A stretch of 64,000 nucleotides of DNA from Ceratothoa steindachneri (GCA_963969495.1 OZ018329.1:147310502-147374501), one strand, 5' to 3'. Shown: positions 56,889-64,000, counted from the first letter of the stretch. Notes: generated by a model not told the origin, from the letters alone. Translations and numbers: made by a program.

Positions 56889-57858
56889 TGTGTAAACAGA
56901 ATAACAAAGTTTAGGCAGTTATAGATGATGTAGACCTAGTCTAACTCAGAAAATTGCATAAAATGTTTCTTTATACTAATACTTAGGAAAAGTCCAATGA
57001 TGCCACATGGAATCATGTAAGTTAGAAAAAATATTGCTCATACAAATTATATGCTGAAGGTATAAGCTTTCTTCTATGAAATAAAATAGAAATGGAAATG
57101 AAAAACTATGCTTACCTTATCGTATTCATCAGTCAAATATCTGTGCATAATGCACCAATCCCAATGGCATTGACAGTCAAAACCATTTCATATCCCTAGC
57201 TGACACCTCCCTCATATGAGCTGACAAATTAAAACACCCATGAAAACATTTTGATGCCACACAAACTCATTGGACACTTTATAAGTAAAATTATGAAGAT
57301 AACTTTTGATGATGCCATATGATCATTGGAGACGAAAGGGTTAAAAAGCATTTTTATTTGCATTTAAATGTCAATTTGTACACTATCCTAATATTGACAA
57401 GGATGTGTGAGTAATTTTTGTGAGGTAGTGTGAGATTGTCTGTCCTGCCGATCCGTCTGTGTCAAGGTTGTTGATGTAACAGGCTGGCATTTAAGTTGTC
57501 ACTCAAGATTATGGTGGGTTGGGTAGAGTTGGGGGGGGGGGAGAAATTTGCTTGAAGAACGAAATCTTGAGTTTGTACCCATAAGTGTGTGTGTGTGTTC
57601 ACTTCTTTGCACAATGGTTGCATGAATACTAACCTCTTGTCTATGCCTGAACCTAAGGTTTCTGTTTTCCCATTACAGGGGACAAATTCGTGGCGTCTGG
57701 CACGTTCGGGGGCGCCGGAGTGCACCTTTGCTATTTCCACAAAGCTTCTGATACCGTCCATTTCGGTGTCGAACTCGAGACGAGTTTGCGAATGCAGGAA
57801 TCGACTGCATCCGTCGCCTACCAGGTCGAAATTCCCAAGGCAAACTTCACCTTCAGAG
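35813..57858 (+). CDS. Tomm40: Tom40, mitochondrial outer-membrane import pore (five exons seen, last exon missing)
   Basis: Tom40 is the beta-barrel channel of the TOM complex, through which almost all nuclear-encoded mitochondrial proteins enter. Five exons (199, 115, 148, 238 and 180 coding bases) splice in phase 1, 2, 0, 1 and 1 into about 293 codons without a stop. They cover the amino-terminal proline-rich arm, the inner-helix region and most of the barrel strands; animal Tom40 is usually 340-360 residues. Diagnostic blocks are [51 protein letters not shown] and IPKANFTFR. The final block (about 45 residues with the beta signal) is not found between 57859 and 64000. Introns are 8.9, 1.4, 0.85, 10.0 and at least 6.1 kb and hold most of the transposons of the right half of the window. 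It is the only host gene that I can name. Confidence 0.92.
36230..36530 (+). repeat. Dispersed repeat, copy in Tom40 intron 1
   Basis: Shares with 46205-46440 the ordered phrases GTGAATTTTATACACCCC-like text, CCCTTGTG, ATCCACTTGGAAATGACTGA, GGCTAGAGTTTAAAAAACA and TGCCTGCTGG-like text. It is longer here by about 60 bp of internal sequence (GGTAGTTCCATGCC, GGTGGTCTCATACCATG). Non-coding, unclassified. Confidence 0.6.
36849..37003. repeat. Inverted repeat with hammerhead-like core motifs
   Basis: Arms of about 60 bp: GAGAATAAGAGAAACCAGGA through CTACTGATGTCTCGCTCCTC on the left and the inverse from TGACCTGAGGAGCGAAACAT through CTCTTATTCTC on the right, separated by about 25 bp. The right arm carries CTGAGGA and CGAAAC, and the left arm, read on the minus strand, carries CTGAGGA, a GCTCC/GGAGC stem and CGAGAC. 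These resemble hammerhead ribozyme core strings. Penelope-like elements often carry such motifs. A complete stem I was not found. Confidence 0.55.
37450..39330 (-). pseudogene. Possible gag-like retroelement remnant (weak)
   Basis: On the minus strand, several short frames suggest a degraded nucleocapsid. A methionine-rich helical frame ([20 protein letters not shown], about 39240) is followed, 800 bp on, by [21 protein letters not shown] (about 38200), then C..CG with [12 protein letters not shown] (about 38060) and, one frame on, [15 protein letters not shown] (about 38030), which looks like zinc knuckles. The + strand is pyrimidine-rich and spells no protein. No protease, RT or LTR was found. 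The reading needs many frameshifts, so this is only a suggestion; the alternative is low-complexity sequence. Confidence 0.3.
39560..40095. other. Intron sequence, no gene seen
   Basis: The phrase CAGTGGCTGCCATAT with about 80 bp of surrounding similarity occurs at 39600-39700 and again at 44130-44240. The two copies thus bracket the family-A LINE cluster. Otherwise unremarkable. Confidence 0.4.
40096..40340 (+). mobile_element. LINE family A, RT fragment A3
   Basis: [21 protein letters not shown] and [14 protein letters not shown] are the RT active-site region of family A (compare LYVDDLSISFGAAQMPTLER at 2500-2560). The second active-site aspartate is replaced by asparagine. The fragment ends near 40340, followed directly by the 5' UTR of A4. 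Confidence 0.65.
40370..43085 (+). mobile_element. LINE family A, copy A4 (5' UTR to 3' end with deletions)
   Basis: It starts with the family 5' UTR (TAAGGCGATTTGCTTTCCTGGC) and reaches the ORF1 start ACCATGCCCAATGATGA at 40790, with an ORF1 of only 57 codons left. An internal deletion then joins it to the endonuclease: [21 protein letters not shown] and [11 protein letters not shown] (41212, aspartate kept), [18 protein letters not shown] follows from about 41590 ([59 protein letters not shown]) with several stops, HHFLGLGFD, then a second deletion jumping into RNase H at about 42470 ([23 protein letters not shown]). The 3' UTR ends TGAGCTCTTAAAA at 43082, as in A1. Dead copy. Confidence 0.8.
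43108..44085 (+). mobile_element. LINE family A, copy A5 (internally deleted 3' part)
   Basis: It opens in the RT ([17 protein letters not shown] text), shows [20 protein letters not shown] and [18 protein letters not shown] (intact YVDD, 43290) and then a family-A linker. A deletion near 43545 leads to late RNase H ([19 protein letters not shown]). The 3' UTR ends CCCAAGTAGGCAGTCGCCAG at about 44070. It follows A4 in the same orientation with about 20 bp between them. Confidence 0.75.
44244..44580. mobile_element. hAT-type MITE, larger relative of 34566-34801
   Basis: Ends CAGGGTTGGCAAA and TTTTGCCAACCCTG are inverse. It is flanked by TTCCACTT (44236-44243) and TCCCACTC (44581-44588), six of eight identical. 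The inner half shares the GGCTATCATGGGTACCC and GGGCTTTTTCAAAATT phrases with the MITE at 34566. Non-coding. Confidence 0.75.
44943..45057 (+). CDS. Tomm40: Tom40 exon 2
   Basis: Acceptor TATTTTTTCAG ends at 44942. The first two bases complete a glutamate codon (CKE). The exon encodes [20 protein letters not shown] and [18 protein letters not shown], the inner helix and first barrel strand. Donor GTAAGTTG begins at 45058. Confidence 0.93.
45462..46200 (-). mobile_element. L2/CR1-type LINE fragment F1 (C-terminal)
   Basis: Read leftwards: [24 protein letters not shown] text near 46140, [24 protein letters not shown] text, [20 protein letters not shown] (about 45950), [25 protein letters not shown] text, ERVKPGQPN-like text, [21 protein letters not shown] (about 45760), [11 protein letters not shown], then the clean frame 45650-45465: [40 protein letters not shown] and FKSRLDKVL. 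This is the thumb and C-terminal domain of an L2/CR1-type ORF2 with several lesions. No RT catalytic block is present. Confidence 0.7.
46205..46440 (+). repeat. Dispersed repeat, copy in Tom40 intron 2
   Basis: Counterpart of 36230-36530: GGAAATTTTATAACACCCCC, CCTTGTGGTAG, TTCACTTGGAAATGACTGAC and AGAGTTTAAAAAACAGCCG in the same order. Non-coding. Confidence 0.6.
46477..46624 (+). CDS. Tomm40: Tom40 exon 3
   Basis: Acceptor TTGTTCCAG ends at 46476 and the first base completes a lysine codon. The exon encodes [38 protein letters not shown] and [11 protein letters not shown]. The methionine inside it (46493) is not a start. Donor GTTAGTTT begins at 46625, phase 0. Confidence 0.93.
46625..47471 (+). 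other. Tom40 intron 3
   Basis: 0.85 kb, GTTAGT...GGCCAG. AT-rich, with no transposon or gene recognised in it. Confidence 0.85.
47472..47709 (+). CDS. Tomm40: Tom40 exon 4
   Basis: Acceptor TACCTCTGGCCAG ends at 47471. The exon encodes [60 protein letters not shown] and [13 protein letters not shown]. It corresponds to the WQVDGEYRGSDFTA and GSGxLVAHYLQ blocks of animal Tom40. An open frame begins 30 bases earlier, but that part is intron. Donor GTGAGTAG begins at 47710, phase 1. Confidence 0.94.
49664..53143 (-). mobile_element. CR1-type LINE, copy D2, split by C2
   Basis: The 5' portion 53143-52828 matches the D1 linker (28940-28640) closely: the inverse of GCTAAAGAATTTTCTTGGAT occurs in both. 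The 3' portion 50920-49664 holds [18 protein letters not shown] (50765), [35 protein letters not shown], then after large internal deletions [11 protein letters not shown] (about 50200), [18 protein letters not shown] text and a C-terminal domain. The 3' UTR contains the GATGACCT...GTGG phrase at 49700-49664. Its left end directly abuts H2 coding sequence, and its right end abuts a doubled 17-bp phrase TTGACAAGTTAAGATCT (53143-53178) in H2. Confidence 0.75.
50921..52827 (+). mobile_element. CR1-type LINE, copy C2, near-identical to C1
   Basis: It matches C1 (24606-26518) with only scattered base changes to the very end (TTCTTTTCTTATGTTCTTA). It starts inside the linker at [20 protein letters not shown], then [19 protein letters not shown]. 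The same deletion and frameshift as C1 follows at about 51239, then [15 protein letters not shown]. Private lesions are a small rearrangement near 51390-51420 that removes the QHGFSKD region and a TGA at 51850. Then come [15 protein letters not shown], the same TGA as C1 (51655-51657), [10 protein letters not shown], and the 246-codon frame 51868-52608. It is inserted in D2, which resumes at 52828. Confidence 0.92.
53143..53178. repeat. 17-bp doublet at the D2/H2 junction
   Basis: TTGACAAGTTAAGATCT appears twice in a row (one base apart) where D2 meets the H2 coding sequence. It could be part of an insertion footprint or a simple slip. Confidence 0.7.
53857..53985 (+). promoter_or_regulatory. 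Heat-shock-element-like cluster in Tom40 intron 4
   Basis: Heat shock factor binds alternating inverted pentamers, TTC and GAA spaced by two bases. At 53924-53946 there are five perfect alternating units (TTCtgGAAcaTTCttGAAacTTC in phase). At 53881-53893 and 53963-53975 there are three perfect units each. Further half-matched TTCC and GAA words fill the gaps. This could be chance in a TTCC-rich low-complexity stretch or a decayed minisatellite, so function is inferred only from the spacing. Confidence 0.45.
54478..54537. repeat. 30-bp tandem duplication
   Basis: AGCTTATTCCACTCAAACTG and the next ten bases occur twice, identical in both copies. Confidence 0.95.
54958..55143 (+). pseudogene. 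LINE family A, RNase H fragment A8
   Basis: The stretch ATAGGGATTGTGGGAAATGA through TTTTTCCCTGGACAT is homologous to 1146-1345 of A1 (GTAGGAATTGTGGGGAATGA through CCATGGAC), the late RNase H and beginning of the tail. Reading frames are broken. Orientation is the same as the host gene. Confidence 0.65.
55145..55378 (+). other. Unclassified repeat-like segment with mariner-type first bases
   Basis: It opens ACGAGGTTCGGTCAATAAGT, wording close to the terminal repeats of many mariner elements (ACGAGGT.. GTTCAA.AAGT), and contains GCATGATGCTCTGAAACTAG and a possible AATAAA signal (55358). No opposite terminal repeat or transposase was found. It could be a decayed mariner end or an unrelated repeat. 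Confidence 0.3.
56580..56664. repeat. (AT)n microsatellite
   Basis: About 42 AT units preceded by a short (CA)n. Confidence 0.96.
56821..56884. repeat. (AT)n microsatellite
   Basis: About 32 AT units. A shorter tract of about 11 units lies at 56783-56805. Confidence 0.96.
57679..57858 (+). CDS. Tomm40: Tom40 exon 5
   Basis: Acceptor TTTTCCCATTACAG ends at 57678 and the first two bases complete a glycine codon. The exon encodes [59 protein letters not shown] and the first base of the next glycine codon. It is the penultimate barrel segment. Donor GTTAGTTT begins at 57859, phase 1. GC content is higher than in the surrounding intron. Confidence 0.94.
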
Positions 57859-58329
57859 GTTAGTTTAGGATATCTTTTCTGTTTGTCATTTTTATTCTTT
57901 TTGGCGAGAGGGGTGAGGTAAGGAGGGTTATGGTGTAGTTTGGGGTTGGTCTTTGGTCAGGCTGACAACTGGGTTTGGTGGAGGATCTGCCTGATGGAGG
58001 CATAAGAGAGGGAAGCTTTCAAGTGTGAGCATGGTTGAGCCACAGCCAGCTTTGCAAAAACAAAGTCCAAAGTTACAAGAGAGGGGAGCTTAGTAATGGA
58101 GATCGTCTGTGTATCATTCAACACCTTTATTTTGTCATCACATCACATGATGTTTTCATTGTATTAACACCTTAGTCAGCGCTTCAGAACAGCAACATTG
58201 ACCCGCTTCTCACAAAGTGGGTTTCGTGTGCATCAACCCCACTAAAAACGACTCTCCCCTCCCACCCTCTTTATGCCCGATTAAGCATGTGGCAAACCAT
58301 CATTTAGTGCCCACCAACTTGGCCCTTTC

Positions 58330-58800
58330 ATAGCAATGGGGCCATATGTGCTGTACTATCTCATAGGGCTCATCCCTGGGGACAAATCCCTCCTATAATG
58401 CCCCCTTACACAGTCTCTCCATGCACATCTATCATCCAAATTCCTTCTCAGTCAATCCTTTCTCTCACACTTAACACCCTCGTTTTCCATGGTCTTCCAA
58501 CCTTTATCACCCTTGTATATCCTCTTCACATTTATTTTTATTCATTCTTACAAGCATGAGCCACCCCATAACTCTGCTCGTACCCAGTTGTTATCCACCT
58601 TTCGCACACCCGAGCATCCCTCTCTCAAGTTGTCCATTTGCGCTGCTTTCACTAAAGATCTCCCTCTCTCCTTCCATAGTCTCACTCCCATACACCAACT
58701 TTGGCACCGGCATACTCTCATGCAGCTTCTTGACACATTCCACAGTCACACCCTCATTATTCACTAACGGTTTAGTCACCCCCAGACACTTCTCTACCAT
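58330..58800 (-). pseudogene. RTE-like RT fragment
   Basis: Read leftwards: VNNEGVTVECVKKLHESMPV and PKLVYGSETMEGERE (58765-58690), the thumb block of RTE-type enzymes, where PTLLYGSETW is usual. It continues with weaker text and DDRCAWRDCVRGHYR (about 58430), matching the near-C-terminal D.R..WR..V block. Only this part of the element remains and the frame is broken. Confidence 0.55.
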
Positions 58801-58823
58801 TCAAAACATTTTGGTGGTCACAA

Positions 58824-60590
58824 CCCCGTAAAGGGCGCGTTGATTTGGCTTCCTGGCCTCCGTGCTGACGGGATTCAGCGCTCCGTCCCGCCCCATATTA
58901 GCCTCTTCTTTCGGACAGCCTGTATTTCTCCCCTACAACCTCTCCCACAACTTTCTCTGGTCGGCCTCTATTTTCTCAGGGTAGATGCTGAACTTCTCAG
59001 CCAACTATCCCGGATCGGGGCTGAAGGGGGAGGGGACAATGTTCCCTAACCCCTGATCTCTGGTTCGGGATGGTGGGTTTTTAACAACCTGCTTCATCCC
59101 CACCCATACCTTCATCACTTCACCATCTTATATTTTTTTTACGCTGTGCCCAAGGTAGAGCTGCCAGGTCACCAGGCCGGAGGTGTGGCCTTAAATGGCG
59201 GCACCTGGCTGTGCCAGCCCCGTATGCACCCCTTGCTAGTGGTGATGAGCGTTTGCTTCCTGTAAGAAAAAGAGGGTCACCATGCCCAATGATGAGAAAA
59301 AAAATAATCTCAATTTCCCCCTGTCCATCATTGGAGCCGCCCTCTGGCAGCTTGACAGAAAAAACGGAAGTTCCCCTCCCCCCCCTGTGCTCTCGCAGGG
59401 CTTTCTTGGCAGTCCAAGAGGACTGCGAAGAAAGCCAGCGGCTCGGTAGGGCAAACCCCCTTAGGGGGGAGAGGGAAGCCAGGCCCTTTCGGTTGCTTCC
59501 CTCAAAAGACCTGCTGGCTAGAATATTAAAGCTAGCGGGGGTCAAGGCCTGTGCCTCCCCAGACTCAATAATGACACTGCTGCCAATAGGACCTGTGATG
59601 TCCTGGGGGGTGGGGATGGCCAACTGGAGGCCCCCCCTGATATAGACATGGTCCTTGAGGCAACCCAGCCTCAGACGGTAGGACCTTCCATGGGAGCGAA
59701 TCCGGGCTCAGCGCCAAGCACCGAACTCGAGTCCACTCCTATGCAAGGTCCTCCTCAAACGGCTAGGGTTTCCAAGGCAGTAAAAGGAGGAGAGGGATCT
59801 CCTCCTCAGAACTACGACTGCCAGGACCTTCTCCATCTCTGAGAAGGAACTTGCTGATGCCGGCCCATCCGGCCTGGGGGCTCCTGCCAGCGGAGGGGAG
59901 AAGAGGGTTCATTCCACTCCATCCTCTCCTAAAAAGGAAAAAAAAACAAAGACTAAAAAGACCCGGGGCTGCGGGGACGGATGGGTCTGCTGCCGTTTCG
60001 GTAAGCGACCAAGCCAAGATCGGCACATCCGGCCCCTCTGCCTCCCCGGGTGCAGAGCCCCTGACTATGACCAAAAGTGCGCAGGGCGGAGCCTCGATAA
60101 CATAGGGGTCCCTCATTCAGAGATTACCCCGCGTTTTCGAGCCTGCTGGCTTCAAACGCTTCCTCGTTATTCGCTCCACTGATGGTATCATGTTGGCTAA
60201 GGGCAACATGATTCATCAGAGGAGAGCTTTAGCTAGTGTGATTGGTAGAGAGCCGAAGGTGACCCGTTTGTCGGCCGGGTGCCTTTTAGCGAATATATCG
60301 AATCCCCCCCGAGGTGGCCATAATTAGTACCCTTGGGACACTTGATGGCACTCTACCATGAACTTTGTGAAAGTTGTTTATGCAAGGGAACTCATTGACT
60401 ACTCCATAGAGGACATCACCTTAGAGCTGTCCGACCATGGGGCGGTCAAGGTTGAACGTGTGATGAGAAAACAGGGAGGAGCCTCGAGACCCACCCCTAC
60501 ACTCTTCGTCACGTTCGACTGTGAAGCTCCCTGAGTCGGTACGTGCCGGTTGGTACTGCTACCGCGTGAAGTCATTCGTGCCACTGCCGA
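58824..60590 (+). mobile_element. LINE family A, copy A6 (5' UTR and most of ORF1)
   Basis: The 5' end CCCCGTAAAGGGCGCGTTGA matches A4 and B1. The 5' UTR runs to the ORF1 start ACCATGCCCAATGATGA at 59281. ORF1 then continues through several frames: IGAALWQLDRKNG-like text, KGEGSPPQNYDC, the basic run KKKKQRLKRPGAAGTD (about 59930), PRVFEPAGFKRFLVIRSTDG (about 60130) and MNFVKVVYARELIDYSIEDI (about 60358). It stops at 60590 just before the zinc knuckles, where it joins the 5' UTR of A7 in the same orientation. Confidence 0.8.
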
Positions 60591-61061
60591 CGGGACTCAG
60601 CACCCCGTCCGACCCCAGCTTAGCCTCTTCTCCTTCCTTCAAAAAACTTGTTCCTTGCTTTTCATACAACCTCTCCCACAACTTTCTCTGGTCAGCCTCT
60701 AATTTCACAGGGTAGATGCTGACCTTTAACTCAGCCAACCGTGCCGGATCATCGCTGAGGGGGGAGGGGACAATGTTCCCTAACCCCTGTGCTCCGATCT
60801 GCGGTGGTTGGTTTTTAACCACCTGCTTCATCCCCACCCATACCTTCCTCACATCCCTTTTCCTCTCCTCTTCACAATCTATCTTTTTTACGCCGTGTCC
60901 AAGGTGGAGCCGCCATGCCGATGGACTGCTAGGCCACCAGGCGGGAGGGGTGTTCCCAAATGGCGGCGCCTGGCTCTGCCGGGCCTGTAAGCACCTCTTG
61001 CAGTGCGGGCTACTGTGAGAGGTGATGCGCGATTGCGTCCCGTGATACAAATAGGGTCACC

Positions 61062-63391
61062 ATGCCCAATGATGAATATAAAAAAAAAAACCCAACCCTC
61101 AACTTTCCCTGTAACATCAACGGAGCCGCCCTCGGGCAGCTCCACCGAAAAAATGGAGCCTACGCCCCTGTGCTTGCGCAGGAGACCCTCTATATCTCTC
61201 TAACCGGAGAGGAGGCTCCTTCGCCTACGGGTGTAGGGGACTCCCACTCACCCCCTTCTCTGGAGGTGCTTTCGGGCACCTCCCTCTTTCCAGTGGCAGT
61301 CCCCTCTGTTGTTTGCAAGGGGACTGCCAAGAAAGCCAGCCGCTCCACATCGAAGCGGCTCGGTAGGGCAAACCCCCTTAGGGGGGAGAGGGAATCCAGG
61401 CCCTTCGGTCGCTTCCCTCAAAAGACCTGGTGGCAAGAATCTTAAACCTTGCCGGGGTAAAGGCCTGTTCCTTCCCAAACAAGACTGGTGCCGCTGCCAA
61501 GGGGAGCTGCGATGTCCTGGGAGGGGATGGCTAACTGGAGGCCCCTCCTGTGATAGACATGGTCTTTGAGGAAACCCAGCCCGAGACGGTAGGGCCTTCC
61601 ATAGGGGGGAATCCGGGCTGTGCGCCAAGCACCGAACCCGAATCCGCCCCTATGCAAGGTCCTCCGCAAACGGCTGGGGCCTCTGAGGCAGTACAAGGAG
61701 GGGAGGGATCTCCTCTGACCGGTGCTTCTGCGACCATCAGGACCTTCTCCATTTCGGAGAAGGACCTGGCTGAGGCCGGTCCATCTGGCCTGGGGGCTCC
61801 TTCCGGCGGAGGTCAGAAGCGGGTTCATTCCCCGCCATCCTCTCCAAAAAAGAAAAAGACTAAGACCAAAAAGACAAAGAAGACTCGCGGCTCCTCTCCA
61901 TCCGTGGGGGGCTACGGGGACGGATGGGTCTGCTACCACTTTGGCAAGCGACCAAGCCAAGATCGGCACATCCGGCCCCTCTGCCCCCCCGGTTGCGGAG
62001 CCCCTGACTAAGACGAAAAGTGCACAGGGCGGAGCCTCGATAACATCGCGGCCCCTCATTCAGTGGTTACCTGGCGTTTTCGAGCCCGCTGGCTTCAAAC
62101 GCTTCCTCGTTATTCGCTCCACTGATGGCACCATGTTGGCCAAGGGCAACATGATTCATCAGAGGATTAGCTAGTGCAATTGGTAGAGAGCCGAAGGTGA
62201 CCCGTTTCTCGGATGGGAGCCTTCTGGCGAATGCGGCAAATCCCGCTGAGGCGGCCAAGATAAGTGCTCTTCGGACACTTCATGGCACCCCAGTGAGTGT
62301 GACGCCGCACTCTACTATGAATTTTGTGAAAAGAGTAGTTTATGCGAGGGAGCTCGTTGACTACTCCATTGAGTACATCACCTTAGAGCTGGCCGACCAT
62401 GGGGCGGTCAAGGTCGAACGTGTGATGAGAAAACAGGGAGGGGCCTCGAGGCCCACCCGTACACTCTTCGTCACGCTCGACTGTGACAAGCTCCCTGAGT
62501 CGGTGCGTGCTGGTTGGTACCGCTACCGCGTGAAGGCATTCGTGCCACTGCCGTGGCGGTGCTATTACTGTCACCGCTTCGGCCATACGAATCGATCTTG
62601 TAGACATGCAAAGTCGGGGTCACCCGAAGTATGTGTAAATTGCTCCAAGGCCGCACACGATAAGTCAAAATCATGTGTGGCCAAGTGTGTCATTTGCGGA
62701 GACCCGCACCCCGCTTCTTCGAAGCAATGTGGTGCATATCTCCTCGAGAAAGAAATCCTGGCCGTTCAGGCCCAGGATCGAATCTCATTGCGCGAGGCTA
62801 AGGACTTTGTCCTGGCGCGCCCACCTCTACCTGGGACGTCATATGCCTCAATAGATAGAAAGGCACCCTCTGCTCCTGGTCCATCCAGGCCAACGAGCAC
62901 GGTTGTTTCCGCGCCCATTCGGAGCCCTTCTGCGGGCTCTACTCAACCCAGGCGCTTCCCTGGTAAAGCTGGCGGCAAAAAGGGTTCCTACCAAGCCCCG
63001 GCTAAAACCAGGGCTTTCCCCTCTTCCCCCAGCGTGACCGTTTCGCGTAAGGCGAAACGGCCACGCGCCTCCACCGAGTCGTTAGACTCACAGGGGGCAA
63101 CACCCCTGAAGCTGGTCGCCAGGCCATCTTCCTGGGTTCCTAAAGCTGTCCCCCGAAAGGAAGACAGCAACAAAGGAGCTTCGGCTCCTTCGCCCACGCC
63201 TAGAGGTGGTGCGAGTGGCTCGGAGGCGTTGGTTCCTCGAAAAGAGGGCCCCTCCTGCTCCGAAGCCGCAACGTTTCGAGACTGCGCTTTGTCCGGCCAA
63301 CAGCGCCTGGGGTTATGCCTCTGGGGAGCGTACGGCCATTCCCGTGAGGGTCTTCAGTTCGAGGAGGGCCCCCGCGTCTCCTCCGAGCTAG
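61062..63391 (+). pseudogene. ORF1 (CCHC nucleocapsid-like) of LINE A7
   Basis: The start is the ATG at 61062 in the context GTCACCATGC, shared with A4 and A6. Frames change near 61440, 61900, 62174 and 63240. Order of regions: a low-complexity charged N-terminus, KKKKTKTKKTKKTRG (about 61850), FEPAGFKRFLVIRSTDGTML (about 62075), MNFVKRVVYARELVDYSIEY (62320), a stretch VRAGWYRYRVKAFVPLPW, and three zinc knuckles at 62560-62730: CYYCHRFGHTNRSC, CVNCSKAAHDKSKSC and CVICGDPHPASSKQC. A proline/serine-rich tail follows. The frame 62197-63546 is open for 449 codons. Three knuckles in this order are known from ORF1 of jockey/I-type LINEs. RNA binding is inferred. Confidence 0.8.
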
Positions 63392-63399
63392 GCCTGGAG

Positions 63400-64000
63400 G
63401 GCATATTCCTTCAATGGAATTGCCGTGAGCTCCGGGCCAACTGGGAGGAGCTGCGGAGGCTCGGCTCGTCCCGTTCCCCGTTGGCTATCTTTTTACAGGA
63501 GACCATGCTAGGCGCGTGCCCCCTGCCCGCCCTGCGTGGGTATTAGGGTCTTGCAACCCCACCACCGCGGGATGGCCGGGCTCGGGGATGCGCGGTTTAC
63601 ACCCGGCATGATGTCTCCGTTCTTCCTTTCTCTTTTAAATACCTCCTTTCAGGCAGTGGCTGTGCAGCTGCACCTGGATAGGAGGTATACTATCATTTCT
63701 GCGTACATTCCACCGTCAGCTGACTTCGACGCGGGAAACTTCCGCCGCGTCGTGGCACGGTTGCCGAGGTCCTTTCTCTTGCTTGGAGATCTGAACAGCA
63801 GGCATCCTCTCTGGGGAGATTACTCAATAAATCCCAGGGGACAAGTCCTTGCCGATCTGATGGAAGAGCTTGAGATGGGTGTCCTAAACGTGGATGAGTT
63901 TACGCATCACTGTCCGAGAACCGCTTCATTTTCTTGCCTTGACCTATCTTTATGCTCTTCGGATGCACCGCCTGATTTTGATTGGGGGGTGGTCGATGAC
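63400..64000 (+). pseudogene. ORF2 start (APE endonuclease) of LINE A7
   Basis: FLQWNCRELRANWEELRRLG (63410) and AIFLQETMLGACPLPAL give the first endonuclease motifs, with the glutamate present. A stop at 63544-63546 and a frame change follow. From 63638 the frame runs DRRYTIISAYIPPSADFD, LLLGDLNSRHPLWGD (63775, aspartate and asparagine kept) and [20 protein letters not shown] to the window edge. The active-site residues seen are intact, so this copy lost function by frame damage. No clean start codon is visible at 63390-63410; ORF1 and ORF2 may overlap here, as in B1. Confidence 0.7.

Larger units (their letters stand above)
56110..56945. repeat. Duplicated block built around (AT)n tracts
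   Basis: TTCTAGCTAAATAGGCCC with 70 bp of following sequence occurs at 56117-56190 and 56727-56800. GTGTAAACAG and GATGTAGACCTAG occur after the AT tracts at 56665-56721 and 56886-56940. The block is therefore two diverged copies of one unit, each with an AT tract. Confidence 0.7.
47710..57678 (+). other. Tom40 intron 4
   Basis: 10.0 kb, GTGAGT...ATTACAG. It contains the triple nest of elements H2, D2 and C2 (48900-53525), a heat-shock-element-like cluster, a 30-bp tandem repeat, a LINE A fragment and AT tracts. The stretch 47710-48890 shows only a GT/G run (48343-48367). 55380-56100 and 56945-57660 show nothing recognisable. Confidence 0.85.
57859..64000 (+). other. Tom40 intron 5, open at the window edge
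   Basis: No block resembling the C-terminal Tom40 exon (a V.TNW-type start and an NH.K beta-signal end) was found to 64000. The interval holds an RTE-like fragment and two LINE A copies. 57860-58325 shows nothing recognisable. Confidence 0.55.
60591..64000 (+). mobile_element. LINE family A, copy A7 (5' UTR, ORF1, start of ORF2)
   Basis: It joins A6 at ACGGGACTCAGCACCCCGTC, a position about 45 bp inside the family 5' UTR, so the first bases are missing. The 5' UTR runs to the ORF1 start at 61062. ORF1 ends near 63391-63400 and ORF2 runs off the window. This is the best preserved 5' half of family A here. Its ORF2 joins the RT and RNase H seen in A1 and A2 by family resemblance. Confidence 0.85.

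Noticed and set aside
1..64000. CRISPR arrays, bacterial operons, rRNA and tRNA genes
   Set aside because: Spliced exons, LINEs and AT microsatellites show eukaryotic DNA. The tandem repeats present have no unique spacers, and no cloverleaf or rRNA segment was recognised by eye; a covariance search was not possible.
57859..64000. Tom40 final exon hidden among the LINE copies
   Set aside because: I looked for an in-phase acceptor followed by a W-containing strand and an asparagine-histidine beta-signal region, and found only LINE-derived frames.

Overview
The window looks like AT-rich nuclear DNA of an arthropod, plausibly a decapod crustacean (inferred from the retroelement families and the spliced host gene; no species marker is present). 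I recognise one host gene. It encodes the mitochondrial import pore Tom40 and lies on the + strand as five coding exons (35813-36011, 44943-45057, 46477-46624, 47472-47709, 57679-57858). The exons join in phase with standard GT/AG sites. The short C-terminal exon, about 45 codons by comparison with animal Tom40, is not recognised before the end of the window.

Almost everything else is transposable-element wreckage. An I-superfamily LINE with three CCHC knuckles in ORF1 and an RNase H in ORF2 (family A here) has pieces at 1-3487, 40100-44085, 54958-55143 and 58824-64000. A related family (B) fills 8096-13018, and a similar 3' end lies at 16685-17720. CR1/L2-type LINEs lie at 3488-3715, 21187-22589, 23560-26518 (C1), 27533-29660 (D1), 31760-33890 (G), 45462-46200 (F1), 49664-53143 (D2) and 50921-52827 (C2). 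RTE-like pieces lie at 18060-19895 and 58330-58800. A third LINE lineage supplies an uninterrupted ORF1-like frame (26888-27526) and an ORF2 remnant (29810-30575). A PHD-finger element is at 30500-31221.

DNA transposons include a Merlin/ISXO2-type transposase in which all three catalytic acidic residues can be seen (20803-23421), split by a CR1 insertion with a 5-bp target duplication. There is also a hAT transposase scrap (3716-3985) and three hAT-type MITEs with 8-bp target duplications (16949-17232, 34566-34801, 44244-44580). A Myb/SANT-like DNA-binding remnant lies at 7400-7795.

The least understood item is a multicopy protein family (called H here) with two decayed copies, at 14645-16276 and at 48900-53525. 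The second copy is split by CR1 element D2, which is itself split by CR1 element C2, so three elements are nested inside Tom40 intron 4. C1 and C2 share the same disabling lesions, which suggests copies made in trans from an already defective source. Other structure includes a dense cluster of heat-shock-element-like arrays in intron 4, long (AT)n tracts, several young tandem duplications, G-rich hairpin repeats and a foldback carrying hammerhead-like core motifs.
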